This document shows positions 51,701 through 60,123 of a stretch of DNA of 64,000 nt, one piece after another. The stretch's first letter is position 1. Each line of letters begins with the position of its first letter. Both the position numbers and the translations under genes were made by a program. Source of the DNA: Paenibacillus ferrarius (lineage in GTDB: Bacteria > Bacillota > Bacilli > Paenibacillales > NBRC-103111); contig NZ_MBTG01000001.1 in the NCBI RefSeq assembly GCF_002027705.1, forward strand, positions 1-64,000. Direction: 5' to 3'. The notes under the pieces are model-generated. The model made no database searches. It saw nothing but the letters and a program-made list of their open reading frames with translations, and was not told where the DNA came from.

Positions 51701-53801
51701 GATTTTTTAGTGCTTCTGTGAGTTTTTCATGAGCGCTTCTTAATGTCTCAAGAAATTCCATCTGTCTTTGATATTGATTAATTTTTTGCTCTTCTTTGGC
51801 TATTGCTCTCTCTTTTTCTTCTCTGAGAGTTCTTTCAGCTATCTCAGCATCTCCCAAATTCGACACATACACAGCAAGTAAGCCAACTAGAAGTGCTATT
51901 CCCGCTGTTGCAACAGTCATCACTGCAGCTTGAGTGGACATAGCTACAGTAGCAGTTCTTGTAGCTACGGTTAATGCTCCTTGTGCAACAACCCCTGCCT
52001 CAGTCGCAACAGTTCTTCGAACAGTAGAAAGTGTCGCTCCATTAGACGAGATAATATTTACGTTATTGGCTGTTGTATTAGCTGCAATAGCTGTTGTTTC
52101 AAGAGTCTTAGCTCCTGTCAAAACGCCAATTGCTGTAATGAGACTCGTTATGGGCGTCTTTAACGCAACGTATGCAAGTAAAAGACCACCAATAGCTGCG
52201 GTTCCCTCATAGACTCCTTTTGGAACATTGGTTAAACCTATCAAGAGTCGATCAATAACATCAAGAACATCTTTAATAGAGGATCTAAGTCCATCATCTC
52301 CTGCTTTAGTGAAAACATCCAGCAAGCTTGCCTTAACTTGTTTTGATTTTCTTTCAATGGTATCCATTTGGATTTTAAGATAATCCATTGTTGCACCAGT
52401 TGAATTTATAGATGCTGATACGCCTAGCAAGATGTCGCCTGCGTTTAATGAGGCTGCTAATTTTGCAAATTGATATACACCACGAGAAATATCTTGATAT
52501 GACTTTGTTAAGTCATAGTTTTTATCAGTAACAGCAATTGACAAATCAAGGAGTATGTCTTCTGCTTTTCTCCATTGCTCCGACCCGTTTACTAATTCTT
52601 TTGTTACTACTCCAAGTCTTTCCAATTCATTGACTGCTTTATCGGTTCGAATTGTACCTAAAACTGTCTTCCACATATTCCCTAGGTTTGCTCCACCGAG
52701 AGCAGTATTACGTACACCAGCAGAAATTAAACCATTCATGAAATCAAACGAGACACCTGTTTCATAAGCGATCTTACCTGTACGTTCGAAAGCATCACCT
52801 ATATCTTTTGCTGGAGCCATTGTATTATGCGCAACAGATGACCAAGAATCTAAAATCCTTGTCCCCTGAACTTGTGCGTCATTTACATTGCGAATTTGGA
52901 CTCCATATTGAGCGATTGTTGCTTCCATCATTTTAGTTGAATCATTTAGACTTACTAAGTCAACGGTAGACAATTGAGTTGACTGTCTTACCATTTCCTG
53001 AACAACTAAATTATCTTTATAAAGCCTTCCCCACAAACGAGCAGATTCCAACACATTATCAATTTCAGCACCCAGAGCATGAGTTGTCTGAATAAACTTC
53101 TCAGACTCTTCATTAGCTTTCTGAGTATTCAATTTCATTTCATGTGTACCTTCAGAGAATGAAACAAAATACTTTTCATTTGTTTGAATGTACCCAGCCA
53201 TTTTTGCTTCAATATCAATCATTCCTCTAAATCCTTCAGAGAAAGTGTTGATTATCGCTGAGAAAGCCGCGTGACCTGCAAAGTAAAGTGGTAATGCTAT
53301 AGCCATTCCTTTTATTTTCTCAGAAATAGCATTTGATTTACTGCTTAAAGTGTCGAGATCTCCAAGGCTTTTTTTACGAGCTTGCTCATCGAATTTAGCA
53401 TTATCTTGAAGAGCGCGACCATGAATTAAATCCATCTCACGTTGTTTTTTAGAAGTTTGTTCAGCATCTCTTCTTGCGTTCTCTTCAATCTGTCTTCTGA
53501 TTCTTTGTTCTTGTTGGAGGGATTGCTCACGCTCTTTTAAGCTTTTATCATCAAGTGCTTTACGCATCTTTTGTTCAGATTGCAAGACTTGCTCTCTTAG
53601 CTTTTCTTCCTTAGATAAAGCAGTTGCCCACCATTGTTCATAATCCGTGATTGATTTCTTGAGTTGATCTACATTTACATTGACTTTGAGATTAGAAATT
53701 TTTGAAGATAATTGCCTTAGTTGTTCATTAACAGTAACTGAGGATTTCTGAACATCTAAGGCTGCTTGAATGATAATTCTTAAATTATTGTCTCCTGCCA
53801 T
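48741..53801 (-). CDS. Tail tape measure protein
   Basis: The 1686-residue protein sets tail length. It has an N-terminal coiled coil (residues 10-150), a conserved tape-measure domain at about 160-420 (TQLSTVDLVSLNDSTKMMEATI, VRNTALGGANLGNMWKTVLG), hydrophobic helices at about 540-680 (AIGGLLLAYVALKTPI, GIALLVGLLAVYVSNLG), then about 900 residues of Lys/Glu-rich coiled coil and a Ser/Gly-rich C-terminus. I see no muramidase or M23 domain, unlike SPbeta YomI/CwlP as I recall it. AGGAGCG precedes the ATG. Confidence 0.93.
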   Translation of the reverse strand: MAGDNNLRIIIQAALDVQKSSVTVNEQLRQLSSKISNLKVNVNVDQLKKSITDYEQWWATALSKEEKLREQVLQSEQKMRKALDDKSLKEREQSLQQEQRIRRQIEENARRDAEQTSKKQREMDLIHGRALQDNAKFDEQARKKSLGDLDTLSSKSNAISEKIKGMAIALPLYFAGHAAFSAIINTFSEGFRGMIDIEAKMAGYIQTNEKYFVSFSEGTHEMKLNTQKANEESEKFIQTTHALGAEIDNVLESARLWGRLYKDNLVVQEMVRQSTQLSTVDLVSLNDSTKMMEATIAQYGVQIRNVNDAQVQGTRILDSWSSVAHNTMAPAKDIGDAFERTGKIAYETGVSFDFMNGLISAGVRNTALGGANLGNMWKTVLGTIRTDKAVNELERLGVVTKELVNGSEQWRKAEDILLDLSIAVTDKNYDLTKSYQDISRGVYQFAKLAASLNAGDILLGVSASINSTGATMDYLKIQMDTIERKSKQVKASLLDVFTKAGDDGLRSSIKDVLDVIDRLLIGLTNVPKGVYEGTAAIGGLLLAYVALKTPITSLITAIGVLTGAKTLETTAIAANTTANNVNIISSNGATLSTVRRTVATEAGVVAQGALTVATRTATVAMSTQAAVMTVATAGIALLVGLLAVYVSNLGDAEIAERTLREEKERAIAKEEQKINQYQRQMEFLETLRSAHEKLTEALKNQNLTEEQKATISGQLKKVEQALNETVDDSGKQRIKTAGITKESVDIEIQAISDKRQEAMTSTLKVIQIDKDETQSKITQAKTRIAALQEEIKVQKAKADQEAESPTYKAAKKVESIQFGGLGAFEKWYHKNITPLNPFEKASNSPYKENDKLQAMQKESNDLQKKLEDSQTRLDELSAQSTQIILDPKSDPLAGASGKTKRDTKEYKDRKDSFDEKMKDFQHLVNMESDGYKDAKGQLTKLQEIRGQFEDLNAEDLYGIDENIYRAQQGIVNKAKGIGSGSETPSPFDDSQKYKIDIYKNSLRDLDTQLKESESVMTRYNETSKDYRDELTKQIGITQKKQEATKNEGVRLRADITSLESQIAKTSDQKQQNALLQQLDQAKTNLASLSSAWWDYEINIEQSQKKLKESLFNFSKDWISNEKSTMELMGKSEVEVAQMVYEAWKRVSDKRSEYTSEQQEEINKNLIQADSALKKTQMTHSDKWIQDETDRMTMAGKSEIEIAQMVLDARKRMADERWTQERGITALTTSEQLKADKEVFDARKKLDDLQQSNSKKLADNLKDVINKIKDASNDYYEGLKEAEDKRHELVKKNLDDELTKFEESISNIKKAMNRDDDTDTFNASLAKAQKEAQDLLTKKNKYELDDSLEGKSKLTELEKQYADKQDEIQKLQSDRTKKLRTDSLDDALETEKKKVDAAKKAEDDRYKVAKDSLDAQKKAAELYWQNIISDTSKFSKLQSDIIGGHFDEITGKMEGFKNNIAGISALIGDALTSGITDKLQNAINLVKAYSGNPSGDSSNNFAKTPNSGSSGNSGNQPTSGYYTPTSESEKNARDMMKKNSSLYDSADEATKKQLHQSNQGWGSSIGATYSNGTWYKNGLPLYHGGGEVGVQGTSQESWMSKFLNSDEMPSILKKSEVVLNDPIKFITQLGQNALSNIANMLGGKDASGNSSPTYNLSLNIASLNGNKQEVDYALNRLSKGMKQLGLQ

Positions 53802-53827
53802 AATTCGCTTCGCTCCTTTTTAAAATA

Positions 53828-53853
53828 AAAAAGAAGCGAATAGTTTCGCTTCT
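53828..53853 (-). terminator. Terminator before the tape measure gene
   Basis: AGAAGCGAAAC pairs with GTTTCGCTTCT-type arms, followed by TTTTTTA on the minus strand; a 10-bp stem. Confidence 0.85.
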
Positions 53854-53856
53854 AGG

Positions 53857-54348
53857 TTAAACTTGTATATTATCGTTCTTAGTATTGCTTTCAATTGTTT
53901 GTAGAATCGTATCCATTTCAATCAATTTTGTCCGTAGAGATTGAGCTCCCAATTCTAACTTCTCTCTAACCCAATTCATGTTTTCTTCACTGATATTGTT
54001 GATAATCATCTCGAATAAACCAATATTAACGATTTTTGAGAACGCATTTAGCAACTCTTCGAGTGTTAGTTTTTCAGGTAAAGGTAAGTCCGTAAAGTGC
54101 TTAATAACAAGCATAAACATTAAGCTGGAACTCTTCGCATTATCCATTTCTTGAGGGCTATCTGTTGAGGAATGAATTGTTCTATAATGTTCGCCATATT
54201 CCTGAAGCAATTTATCCATCTTCGATGTTTGAAATTTATCATCAATTTTTATTGCATATTCTCCAAATTGATATTCCGTTTGTTTCTCATATTCTTTATG
54301 CAAGTTATTAATTGCTGCAAGATTTAATTGCTTTACTTTTTTTGTCAT
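53857..54348 (-). CDS. Putative tail assembly chaperone
   Basis: The 163-residue helical acidic protein lies directly before the tape measure gene, where siphoviruses encode tail assembly chaperones. It contains QFGEYAIKIDDKFQTSKMDKLL and LTLEELLNAFSKIVN. The sequence family is not recognised and no frameshift extension could be seen. It ends in a terminator. Confidence 0.55.
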   Translation of the reverse strand: MTKKVKQLNLAAINNLHKEYEKQTEYQFGEYAIKIDDKFQTSKMDKLLQEYGEHYRTIHSSTDSPQEMDNAKSSSLMFMLVIKHFTDLPLPEKLTLEELLNAFSKIVNIGLFEMIINNISEENMNWVREKLELGAQSLRTKLIEMDTILQTIESNTKNDNIQV

Positions 54349-54455
54349 AATGACACTCCCCTTGGATAATAGATTAATTTTTTAAGCCTGAAAGAATACT
54401 AATTGATACACCAAACTTCCTTACCATTTTTAGATAAGGAAGGTTCATATATAAA

Positions 54456-54608
54456 TTATTTTTGATCTAAAGCTTCTTCAATAACAGGACTATTAAGAAT
54501 CTGAATAATTTTCATAAACTCGTTTACTTCAGCACCTTTTAGATCGACCCTTGAAAGGAAAACGGATAAATTTTTCAATGTATTATCGTCAAATTCAAAC
54601 TTTGGCAA
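54456..54608 (-). CDS. 50-residue phage protein, unknown
   Basis: The frame starts at a TTG (54608) behind GGGAGAG and reads PKFEFDDNTLKNLSVF and ends SPVIEEALDQK. It is acidic and helical. A hairpin lies after it (54414-54444). Its position near the tail assembly chaperone suggests an assembly role, which is inference only. It is below the usual ORF size limit. Confidence 0.55.
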   Translation of the reverse strand: MPKFEFDDNTLKNLSVFLSRVDLKGAEVNEFMKIIQILNSPVIEEALDQK

Positions 54609-54653
54609 CTTAATCACTCTCCCAATGAAATGTGAATTTTATTTAAGTATTTA

Positions 54654-54845
54654 TTACTTATAATCTGTATTACATGTAATTTGAGTCCAGTTCAATGGCG
54701 TTCCAATATATACAGGAGGGTAAAATGAATACTCGTATGTTTTAGGCTTGGTTAACTTCGCTTGTTGTTCGTCAAGAGTTTGTTTAAATATTGCAATTTC
54801 ATCTGGTGTACCTTCGACTTCATGTCCATAAATTTTAGCTTTCAT
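54654..54845 (-). CDS. Small phage protein, unknown
   Basis: The 63-residue protein begins MKAKIYGHEVEGTPDEIAIF and ends in a Tyr/Pro-rich segment (YEYSFYPPVYIGTP). A GGAGA site precedes the ATG. It sits 18 bp after the recombinase gene and is likely co-transcribed with it. No family is recognised. The N-terminal motif resembles small phage proteins that begin with a YxxxxxGTPEEI strand-helix. Confidence 0.6.
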   Translation of the reverse strand: MKAKIYGHEVEGTPDEIAIFKQTLDEQQAKLTKPKTYEYSFYPPVYIGTPLNWTQITCNTDYK

Positions 54846-54863
54846 GTTGAATGTCTCCTTTAC

Positions 54864-55862
54864 TTAAAAAATTCCACCCATATCCTCTTGATCTTCACGT
54901 AAATCATAAAATTTCTCAGTTGTTGATGAGTCTTTGTGGCCAAGTAGTTTCTGAGCCATCTTAATATTTAAACCTGAATTTAAAATGTCAGTTGAGCGAC
55001 TTGCTCTTGTAATGTGAGGATTTACTCGTCTACCGACAATATCAGAAATGATATTTGCAAACCAATCATTAACAGTAGATATTTTAATTTGATTTACCGA
55101 TTTGTTATATTTAGTTACAAAAAGATAGGGATTATCGTCTTCTCCGCGCGCTTCCATCCATTTGTTAACATACTCTCTTGCTTTGTCATCAAACATGATA
55201 GGTCTGCTCTCACCTTCAAGCCCTTTTCCCTTACATCTGATTTTATGTGTCCAATAATAGTTTTTACCTTCTACTGGAGCATAATCAAGAATCTCTCTGC
55301 GAACTTGAACGATTTCACCACGTCTGCAACCCGATATATACATAAAATAATATAATGCAAGTAACTGCCAATTCTCATCTTCTGTCAATTGCTTGATAAT
55401 TAATTGCGACTCTTCTTCGGAGACGGGTACTTTTTCATAAACTTTATTAAGTGTTGGATTAGGAACACCGTCCACAAAGTTTCTAAAAGTAAGGTAATCT
55501 TCTTCCTCTTCGTAAAAATTGATTATGTATTTACAAAAAGAAGAGATACAGCTCCTTTTAAGTTTTACTCCACCTGAAGACAATCCTCTGCGAATTAGAC
55601 TATTTTGAAAACGGAGGTAGTCCTTCTTCTTGATTTGGTGAATTTGCTTATTCTCTCCAAATGTTTCGTGAATCCACACTAGGAATATTTTAATGGCAGA
55701 TTTATATTGCGATATTGAGTTTGGTGATAAGTGAGTCGACTCGTTTAACCACTCCTCTGCTAATCTGCGGTTTTCCTTATTAACTTGTTTGTATTGCTCA
55801 TCTGTAATGGAAATACTTTTCGGTGCTCTATCGCGAATCATATTTTTCTTGATGGTAGACAT
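54864..55862 (-). CDS. Tyrosine recombinase embedded in the tail gene cluster
   Basis: The 332-residue protein has an N-terminal SAM-like core-binding domain (about 30-130: RLAEEWLN, SISQYKSAIKIFLVWI) and a catalytic domain. Arg180 lies in ISGCRRGEIV, the beta-hairpin Lys in CKGKG, His283-x-x-Arg286 in NPHITRAS, His309 in LLGHKDSS, and the nucleophile Tyr319 in TEKFYD. All catalytic residues are present. It lies between the tail completion gene and tape measure operon, not beside the attachment site. SPbeta carries YomM, a tyrosine recombinase in a comparable late position (from memory). Its role is unknown. Confidence 0.9.
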   Translation of the reverse strand: MSTIKKNMIRDRAPKSISITDEQYKQVNKENRRLAEEWLNESTHLSPNSISQYKSAIKIFLVWIHETFGENKQIHQIKKKDYLRFQNSLIRRGLSSGGVKLKRSCISSFCKYIINFYEEEEDYLTFRNFVDGVPNPTLNKVYEKVPVSEEESQLIIKQLTEDENWQLLALYYFMYISGCRRGEIVQVRREILDYAPVEGKNYYWTHKIRCKGKGLEGESRPIMFDDKAREYVNKWMEARGEDDNPYLFVTKYNKSVNQIKISTVNDWFANIISDIVGRRVNPHITRASRSTDILNSGLNIKMAQKLLGHKDSSTTEKFYDLREDQEDMGGIF

Positions 55863-55874
55863 TAAATCACCTTC

Positions 55875-56306
55875 CTATCTTTGCACATTAAGTCCTTGTC
55901 TTTGTAAGCCCTTGAAAAGAGCATAAATGTGTTCATGTGTATTTCTTAGTTCTTCTACTGTATCTTCATAAAAGTTTCTTTCAAATGGTTGCATTAGATA
56001 AATCCTTGATTGGCTCCAAGTATAACCTATCCCTGTAGCAATAATTCTAGCTACATCAACTCCTTCATCATGTCTCGTGTTAGTGATTTCAATTGTATTT
56101 GCATCAATAAGTTTTACCTTCATATTTTTAGTGTCAGACAGTTCATGAGTTCGAACGTATTCTGAAGGGGTATACTCTTTATATGTCACATTTTCAATTG
56201 TATCGTGCATCGTATTTTTAACTACAGTACCCACTTCGTTTTTTAATGTATTATTCACCATCTTGTTTATTTGAGACTCTAATTGACTCCAATTTGATAC
56301 ATCCAA
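55875..56306 (-). CDS. Putative tail completion / HK97 gp10-like protein
   Basis: The 143-residue protein has a helical start (LESQINKMVNNTLKNEVGTVV) and a central strand region (MKVKLIDANTIEITNTRHDE), then IYLMQPFERNFYEDTVEELR. The location near the tail tube and head-tail genes, and the helical start, resemble gp10/neck proteins. Assignment is tentative. Confidence 0.5.
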   Translation of the reverse strand: MDVSNWSQLESQINKMVNNTLKNEVGTVVKNTMHDTIENVTYKEYTPSEYVRTHELSDTKNMKVKLIDANTIEITNTRHDEGVDVARIIATGIGYTWSQSRIYLMQPFERNFYEDTVEELRNTHEHIYALFKGLQRQGLNVQR

Positions 56307-56330
56307 TTAAATCCACCTTTCTCTCAATAA

Positions 56331-56388
56331 AATCCATGTGATAATACAGAAGACAATAATCTTGCCCTCTGTTTAAAACATGGATTTA
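56331..56388 (-). terminator. Long-stem terminator after the tail tube gene
   Basis: AAATCCATGT pairs with ACATGGATTT at the base, with an inner CAGAG/CTCTG-type arm, and a short T tract on the minus strand. Confidence 0.6.
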
Positions 56389-56393
56389 ATACA

Positions 56394-57374
56394 TTAAGCG
56401 CTCGTAACAACAACAGTGTCTGTAATTCCAGACGATGTATGTGTAACTGTAATCGTTGAGCTACCAGCCGCTACCCGTGTAATTAGTCCTGTAGAAGCTC
56501 CAACCGTACATGTTGCAGGTGTTGAACTTACATATGTGCAACCACTTGTTACAACTGTATTTGCATAAATACCGCCACGGATACCGTATACTGTGATTTG
56601 AGAAGTAGGGGAAGCAGCAGATAAAGAAACCGCGGCAGGTGTAGCAGCGATAGCTTGATAACTAACTGCGGTATTGCCAACAGGTTTAATCATAACTGTC
56701 GCATAATTACCATTTGTATCTACTAAAGCAGAACCTTCTAGTTTGCTTGTACTGACTGAGGCTGCGGCAAGCGAGAGGTCAAATGACCCTGAAATTTTAA
56801 ATTGCGGAATTTTAATTTGTAATTCTGCAACCTGACCTTTACCCTCAAAAATCTTAGCGATTAGAGTGACTTCATATGCGTTAGGGTATTTGTCTGCATC
56901 GATACTGATGTAGTCAACGGAAGTTGATGTTTGATAAGAAACATATACAGTTGAATTTGCTCCACCAGCAAGCGTAAAATTCTTACCTGTAGGAGTAACT
57001 GTCAAGATACTTCCATCTGACTTTTGAACATAAACAGAGCCTACAGGGGTTGAAGCTACAGCACCAGAACCACCAACTAATGTAACAAGCTCATCTGTTA
57101 CAAAGTAATCTTTAAGTCCGTTCAAGATTCCGACACCATTGTTTAGAGCGATATACCCGACTTCAAAATTGGCAGCTTCTACTGAAACATCGATTTTTTT
57201 GTCATGTGAGTATGTAAAGGCGAGTCCATTTCCAAACCCACCTCGAACCTCTTGGTTTGTGACTGCTTGTTTGAAAGCAGTATTAATAAGCGTCTTACCT
57301 TTTGCCACAATTGTGTCATTACTAGGATCTCTCATAATAACGTCTGCAACTGATACTAAAAATCTATCTGCCAA
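56394..57374 (-). CDS. Major tail tube protein with C-terminal Ig-like (BIG_2) domain
   Basis: The 326-residue protein has a tail-tube N-terminal domain of about 220 residues (ADRFLVSVADVIMRDP, GNGLAFTYSHDKKIDVSVEA, VAELQIKIPQFKISGSFDLSL). It is followed by a bacterial Ig-like domain at about 245-326: AVSLSAASPTSQITVYG, TCTVGASTGLITRVAAGSSTITVTH (here split in two). Ig-like extensions decorate many phage tubes and may bind carbohydrates. GGAGG precedes the ATG. Confidence 0.85.
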   Translation of the reverse strand: MADRFLVSVADVIMRDPSNDTIVAKGKTLINTAFKQAVTNQEVRGGFGNGLAFTYSHDKKIDVSVEAANFEVGYIALNNGVGILNGLKDYFVTDELVTLVGGSGAVASTPVGSVYVQKSDGSILTVTPTGKNFTLAGGANSTVYVSYQTSTSVDYISIDADKYPNAYEVTLIAKIFEGKGQVAELQIKIPQFKISGSFDLSLAAASVSTSKLEGSALVDTNGNYATVMIKPVGNTAVSYQAIAATPAAVSLSAASPTSQITVYGIRGGIYANTVVTSGCTYVSSTPATCTVGASTGLITRVAAGSSTITVTHTSSGITDTVVVTSA

Positions 57375-57407
57375 ATTAATTCCTCCTAATGAATATGTAT
57401 TATTTAT

Positions 57408-58127
57408 CTATGCTTTTCCAAATGCTTCATCAGCTGTTAGTTTGTTAAACTCAGCTTCTGACATAATGACATCTGCATATTTATCTCTGTCTTCAACATG
57501 ACTAAGCCAATGCTGTATATCTTTTGATGCTCCATTCTCTGCCATGAGAGCAGAATACACATCAAAGTTTTTAATTATCGCAAAGCGTTCAAGTGCCTTA
57601 TTGAATTGAAAGATGGTATACTTTTTTATCTCCTGAAATGAGCTACCAGATAAACAATGTAAAGCAACGACTCTTTCCTCTAATGTTGCTGGTGTTCCAT
57701 TCTTTCTAGATAAAAATTCCTCTGCTTCTTGTAATTCTTTCTCCATATCCTCATCGTAGAAATCTTCTCGGTTTTGAATGAGATTTTGATGTAAAATGAT
57801 TCTCTTAATATCCTCGAATTCATACCCATTCAGTTTGACGCCTTCAATAAGAAGTCCGATCTTACTGTCTTCATAGGTGAAGTCATACTTCTGGTTTTGT
57901 AGGACTATAGAGAGCAATTTATCCAATTTGGCGTATAAAGAATTGTTTTGCCTGATTAATGCAAACAAAAAATCAAGATAGCTCATCTTGATTACCTGAA
58001 TGTCTTGTATTCTGTTTTTCTCAAATAATAAGCATTGAACACATTCATAAAATGATTCACAGTTTTCCATAGTTGCTGGATATATCTTTATTCCTAAAAA
58101 TTCAGATGGATCTCCCCACACTCTCAT
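57408..58127 (-). CDS. Phage morphogenesis protein, unknown
   Basis: The 239-residue mostly helical protein reads FLGIKIYPATMENCESFYE and a CLLFEKNRIQDIQVIKMSY segment at the start, and an acidic EELQEAEEFLSRKNG stretch in the middle. It may be a head-tail connector or tail assembly protein by location next to the tube gene. The next gene upstream ends one base before its start, so they are coupled. No family is recognised. Confidence 0.55.
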   Translation of the reverse strand: MRVWGDPSEFLGIKIYPATMENCESFYECVQCLLFEKNRIQDIQVIKMSYLDFLFALIRQNNSLYAKLDKLLSIVLQNQKYDFTYEDSKIGLLIEGVKLNGYEFEDIKRIILHQNLIQNREDFYDEDMEKELQEAEEFLSRKNGTPATLEERVVALHCLSGSSFQEIKKYTIFQFNKALERFAIIKNFDVYSALMAENGASKDIQHWLSHVEDRDKYADVIMSEAEFNKLTADEAFGKA

Positions 58128-58625
58128 TTAGATCGACCTCGTTGAAGGTATCAATTCGTATCCTGTATAATAGTCATTGTGAGGAATAATCCTGATATCT
58201 CTCTCGAAGAATAATTGTCCAATAAATCCAATATCTACGCCATTAAGCTGTGATATTATCTCTTGAAGCATTACTAGTGGTCTCTGTCTTCCTTCGTCCA
58301 TTCTCCATACAGAGTTGCTGCAAATTACCTGAATAGAAATATCAACATTAGTCAAATAGATATTATTAGGTTTAATGTTCCTAATATATATCCTCAACTC
58401 AGATCCTGCTGTATCTGAGACATTAGGGCTTAATGGTGTAAAGAATACTTTAGTTTTTTCCTTATTGGATTGATCAAACATTTCAATTTTTTCGTTATCA
58501 GATATATCTTCTTGAGACAGAGCATCTGCTGATGAGTATTTCAAACATTTAAATAAATTTTGACTTGGCAATAGTTGAACTACTATGTTTTGAATAATTC
58601 GATCAACGTTTTCTAAAGTAAACAT
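58128..58625 (-). CDS. Putative head-tail joining protein
   Basis: The 165-residue protein has a beta-rich middle (ELRIYIRNIKPNNIYLTNVDISIQVIC) and an IIPHNDYYTGYELIPS end. Location between the 490-residue protein and tail genes fits a head closure or tail terminator protein. The match is based on layout, not on a recognised family. Confidence 0.5.
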   Translation of the reverse strand: MFTLENVDRIIQNIVVQLLPSQNLFKCLKYSSADALSQEDISDNEKIEMFDQSNKEKTKVFFTPLSPNVSDTAGSELRIYIRNIKPNNIYLTNVDISIQVICSNSVWRMDEGRQRPLVMLQEIISQLNGVDIGFIGQLFFERDIRIIPHNDYYTGYELIPSTRSI

Positions 58626-58640
58626 TTACATCACCTCCCT

Positions 58641-60113
58641 TTATATCAAACTCTTAATTTGAATTCGTTTCATAGCAGAAACAAGGACTTTTTCATTTGC
58701 CAATTCACCGACAGTATACGAGGCTAAATCTCCAACTGTGAATGATGAAATCTGTTCTATTGTTAAACCTAAAGAGAATAGCTCATCAACAGTGCGCACA
58801 GAAAGCTCTTCAACAGAATAATTAGCTACATCATCAGCAGTGAATCCAACATCCGTTAATTGGTTTACGTTAAGTTTTGAAAGTTCTTCAATTGTAAAAG
58901 TAGCTAAATCTTCAACTGTAAAGTTAGTACTTTCATAACAGACGCCTTTGATTTTTACATATCCTGTATACTTCTTATTTGCTAGTATTGAAACATCATG
59001 ACCGGATTGACTAATTATCACACCTAATGTTGTTGGCTGTGTTCCTGAATCATCATATAATGTCCACCTGATTAATTTAGAAGTATCAGTCACACCATTA
59101 TTTTTGACTTCCCCACGGAATTTCTGAGCTTGAGTAATCTTGCAGAAATCGCTACCACTTATATCTAAAGTCCATCCAGATTGAACTACATCACTTATTA
59201 ATACTTGTATGTCATCAAAGATGTCTGGATTATTTGTTAATGAAACCCGCACGTTGGCAGTACCATTTGAAAGAGCTGTAATAAGCCCTGTTTCTGTGAC
59301 TGATAAAACTGAACTGTCAGAAGATGTGAAGGAGAGAGGGAGGGATGTAATTGATCCTTGATCCTTTACTTCTATTTCAATCTGCAAAGTGTCATTTGTC
59401 CTTAAATTAACTGAATCACCATTGGAGATGTGAATTGAGTAATCATGAATGTAATAATCTGCTATTCTCAACTGAACATTATCTTTGTCAGAGCTTAATA
59501 GTGTTTCTTCAAGTTCAAGTGTAATTAAATTAGTGTTTAAAGAATTTATACCTGTAACCTGCCAACATCTATCTTCATCGAAAATGAACCTTTGTTTCTT
59601 GCGGATCTTAAGTGTATCCACATTTTTTTGTGTGATAATACTTCTTCGCTCATTCGATAAAACCATCATTTTATCGTCTACCAAGCCAAGACTTCGAAGA
59701 TTTTCTGTAGCCTGAACAAAGTAAGCTTCTTTAACTGCCCCCAGAGAATCTAGCCATTTCAAACTAGACACACATTTTTGGATGGCTCCGCGGTAATAGA
59801 TTCCCCCCATATCGTCAACAGAAGTGGTTAACCACTTTTCACCTTGCCATGTAAATACATCACCAAAGTGCAGAAGTTGATCTGGAATGAGTTGAATCTG
59901 TTTTAGTTCCTTAGTTTTACTGTCATCGACTATCCATGAGTCAAGGTTAGATGTTGTGTAAGGTGATGATGAAGTGTTGACTCGAACTTGGTAGTAAGAA
60001 GGAGAATCTTTAAAAGAGTTCGTGATTACTCTTTTTGTATTGTTGATGTTGTATGTTCTTGGATTGGCATCAGTCACACTTAATTTGGCATTGTAGGCAG
60101 TATAAAAAGTCAT
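58641..60113 (-). CDS. Virion protein with Ig-like domain and triple 26-residue C-terminal repeat
   Basis: The 490-residue protein has an N-terminal beta domain (VITNSFKDSPSYYQVRVNTS; LLHFGDVFTWQGEKWLTTSVD), a connector-like middle and an Ig-like domain at about 230-310 (LSFTSSDSSVLSVTETGLIT; NGTANVRVSLTNNP). A C-terminal region at 398-475 (58689-58922) is made of three 26-residue units, each of three octads such as FTVEDLAT, FTIEELSK and YTVGELAN. An N-terminal head-closure-type fold is possible. The repeat has no family I recognise. Confidence 0.7.
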   Translation of the reverse strand: MTFYTAYNAKLSVTDANPRTYNINNTKRVITNSFKDSPSYYQVRVNTSSSPYTTSNLDSWIVDDSKTKELKQIQLIPDQLLHFGDVFTWQGEKWLTTSVDDMGGIYYRGAIQKCVSSLKWLDSLGAVKEAYFVQATENLRSLGLVDDKMMVLSNERRSIITQKNVDTLKIRKKQRFIFDEDRCWQVTGINSLNTNLITLELEETLLSSDKDNVQLRIADYYIHDYSIHISNGDSVNLRTNDTLQIEIEVKDQGSITSLPLSFTSSDSSVLSVTETGLITALSNGTANVRVSLTNNPDIFDDIQVLISDVVQSGWTLDISGSDFCKITQAQKFRGEVKNNGVTDTSKLIRWTLYDDSGTQPTTLGVIISQSGHDVSILANKKYTGYVKIKGVCYESTNFTVEDLATFTIEELSKLNVNQLTDVGFTADDVANYSVEELSVRTVDELFSLGLTIEQISSFTVGDLASYTVGELANEKVLVSAMKRIQIKSLI

Positions 60114-60123
60114 TTATGACACC

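Noticed and set aside
54380..54450. 24-codon minus-strand ORF after the 50-residue phage gene
   Set aside because: No ribosome site; the sequence is better explained as a hairpin (54414-54444).
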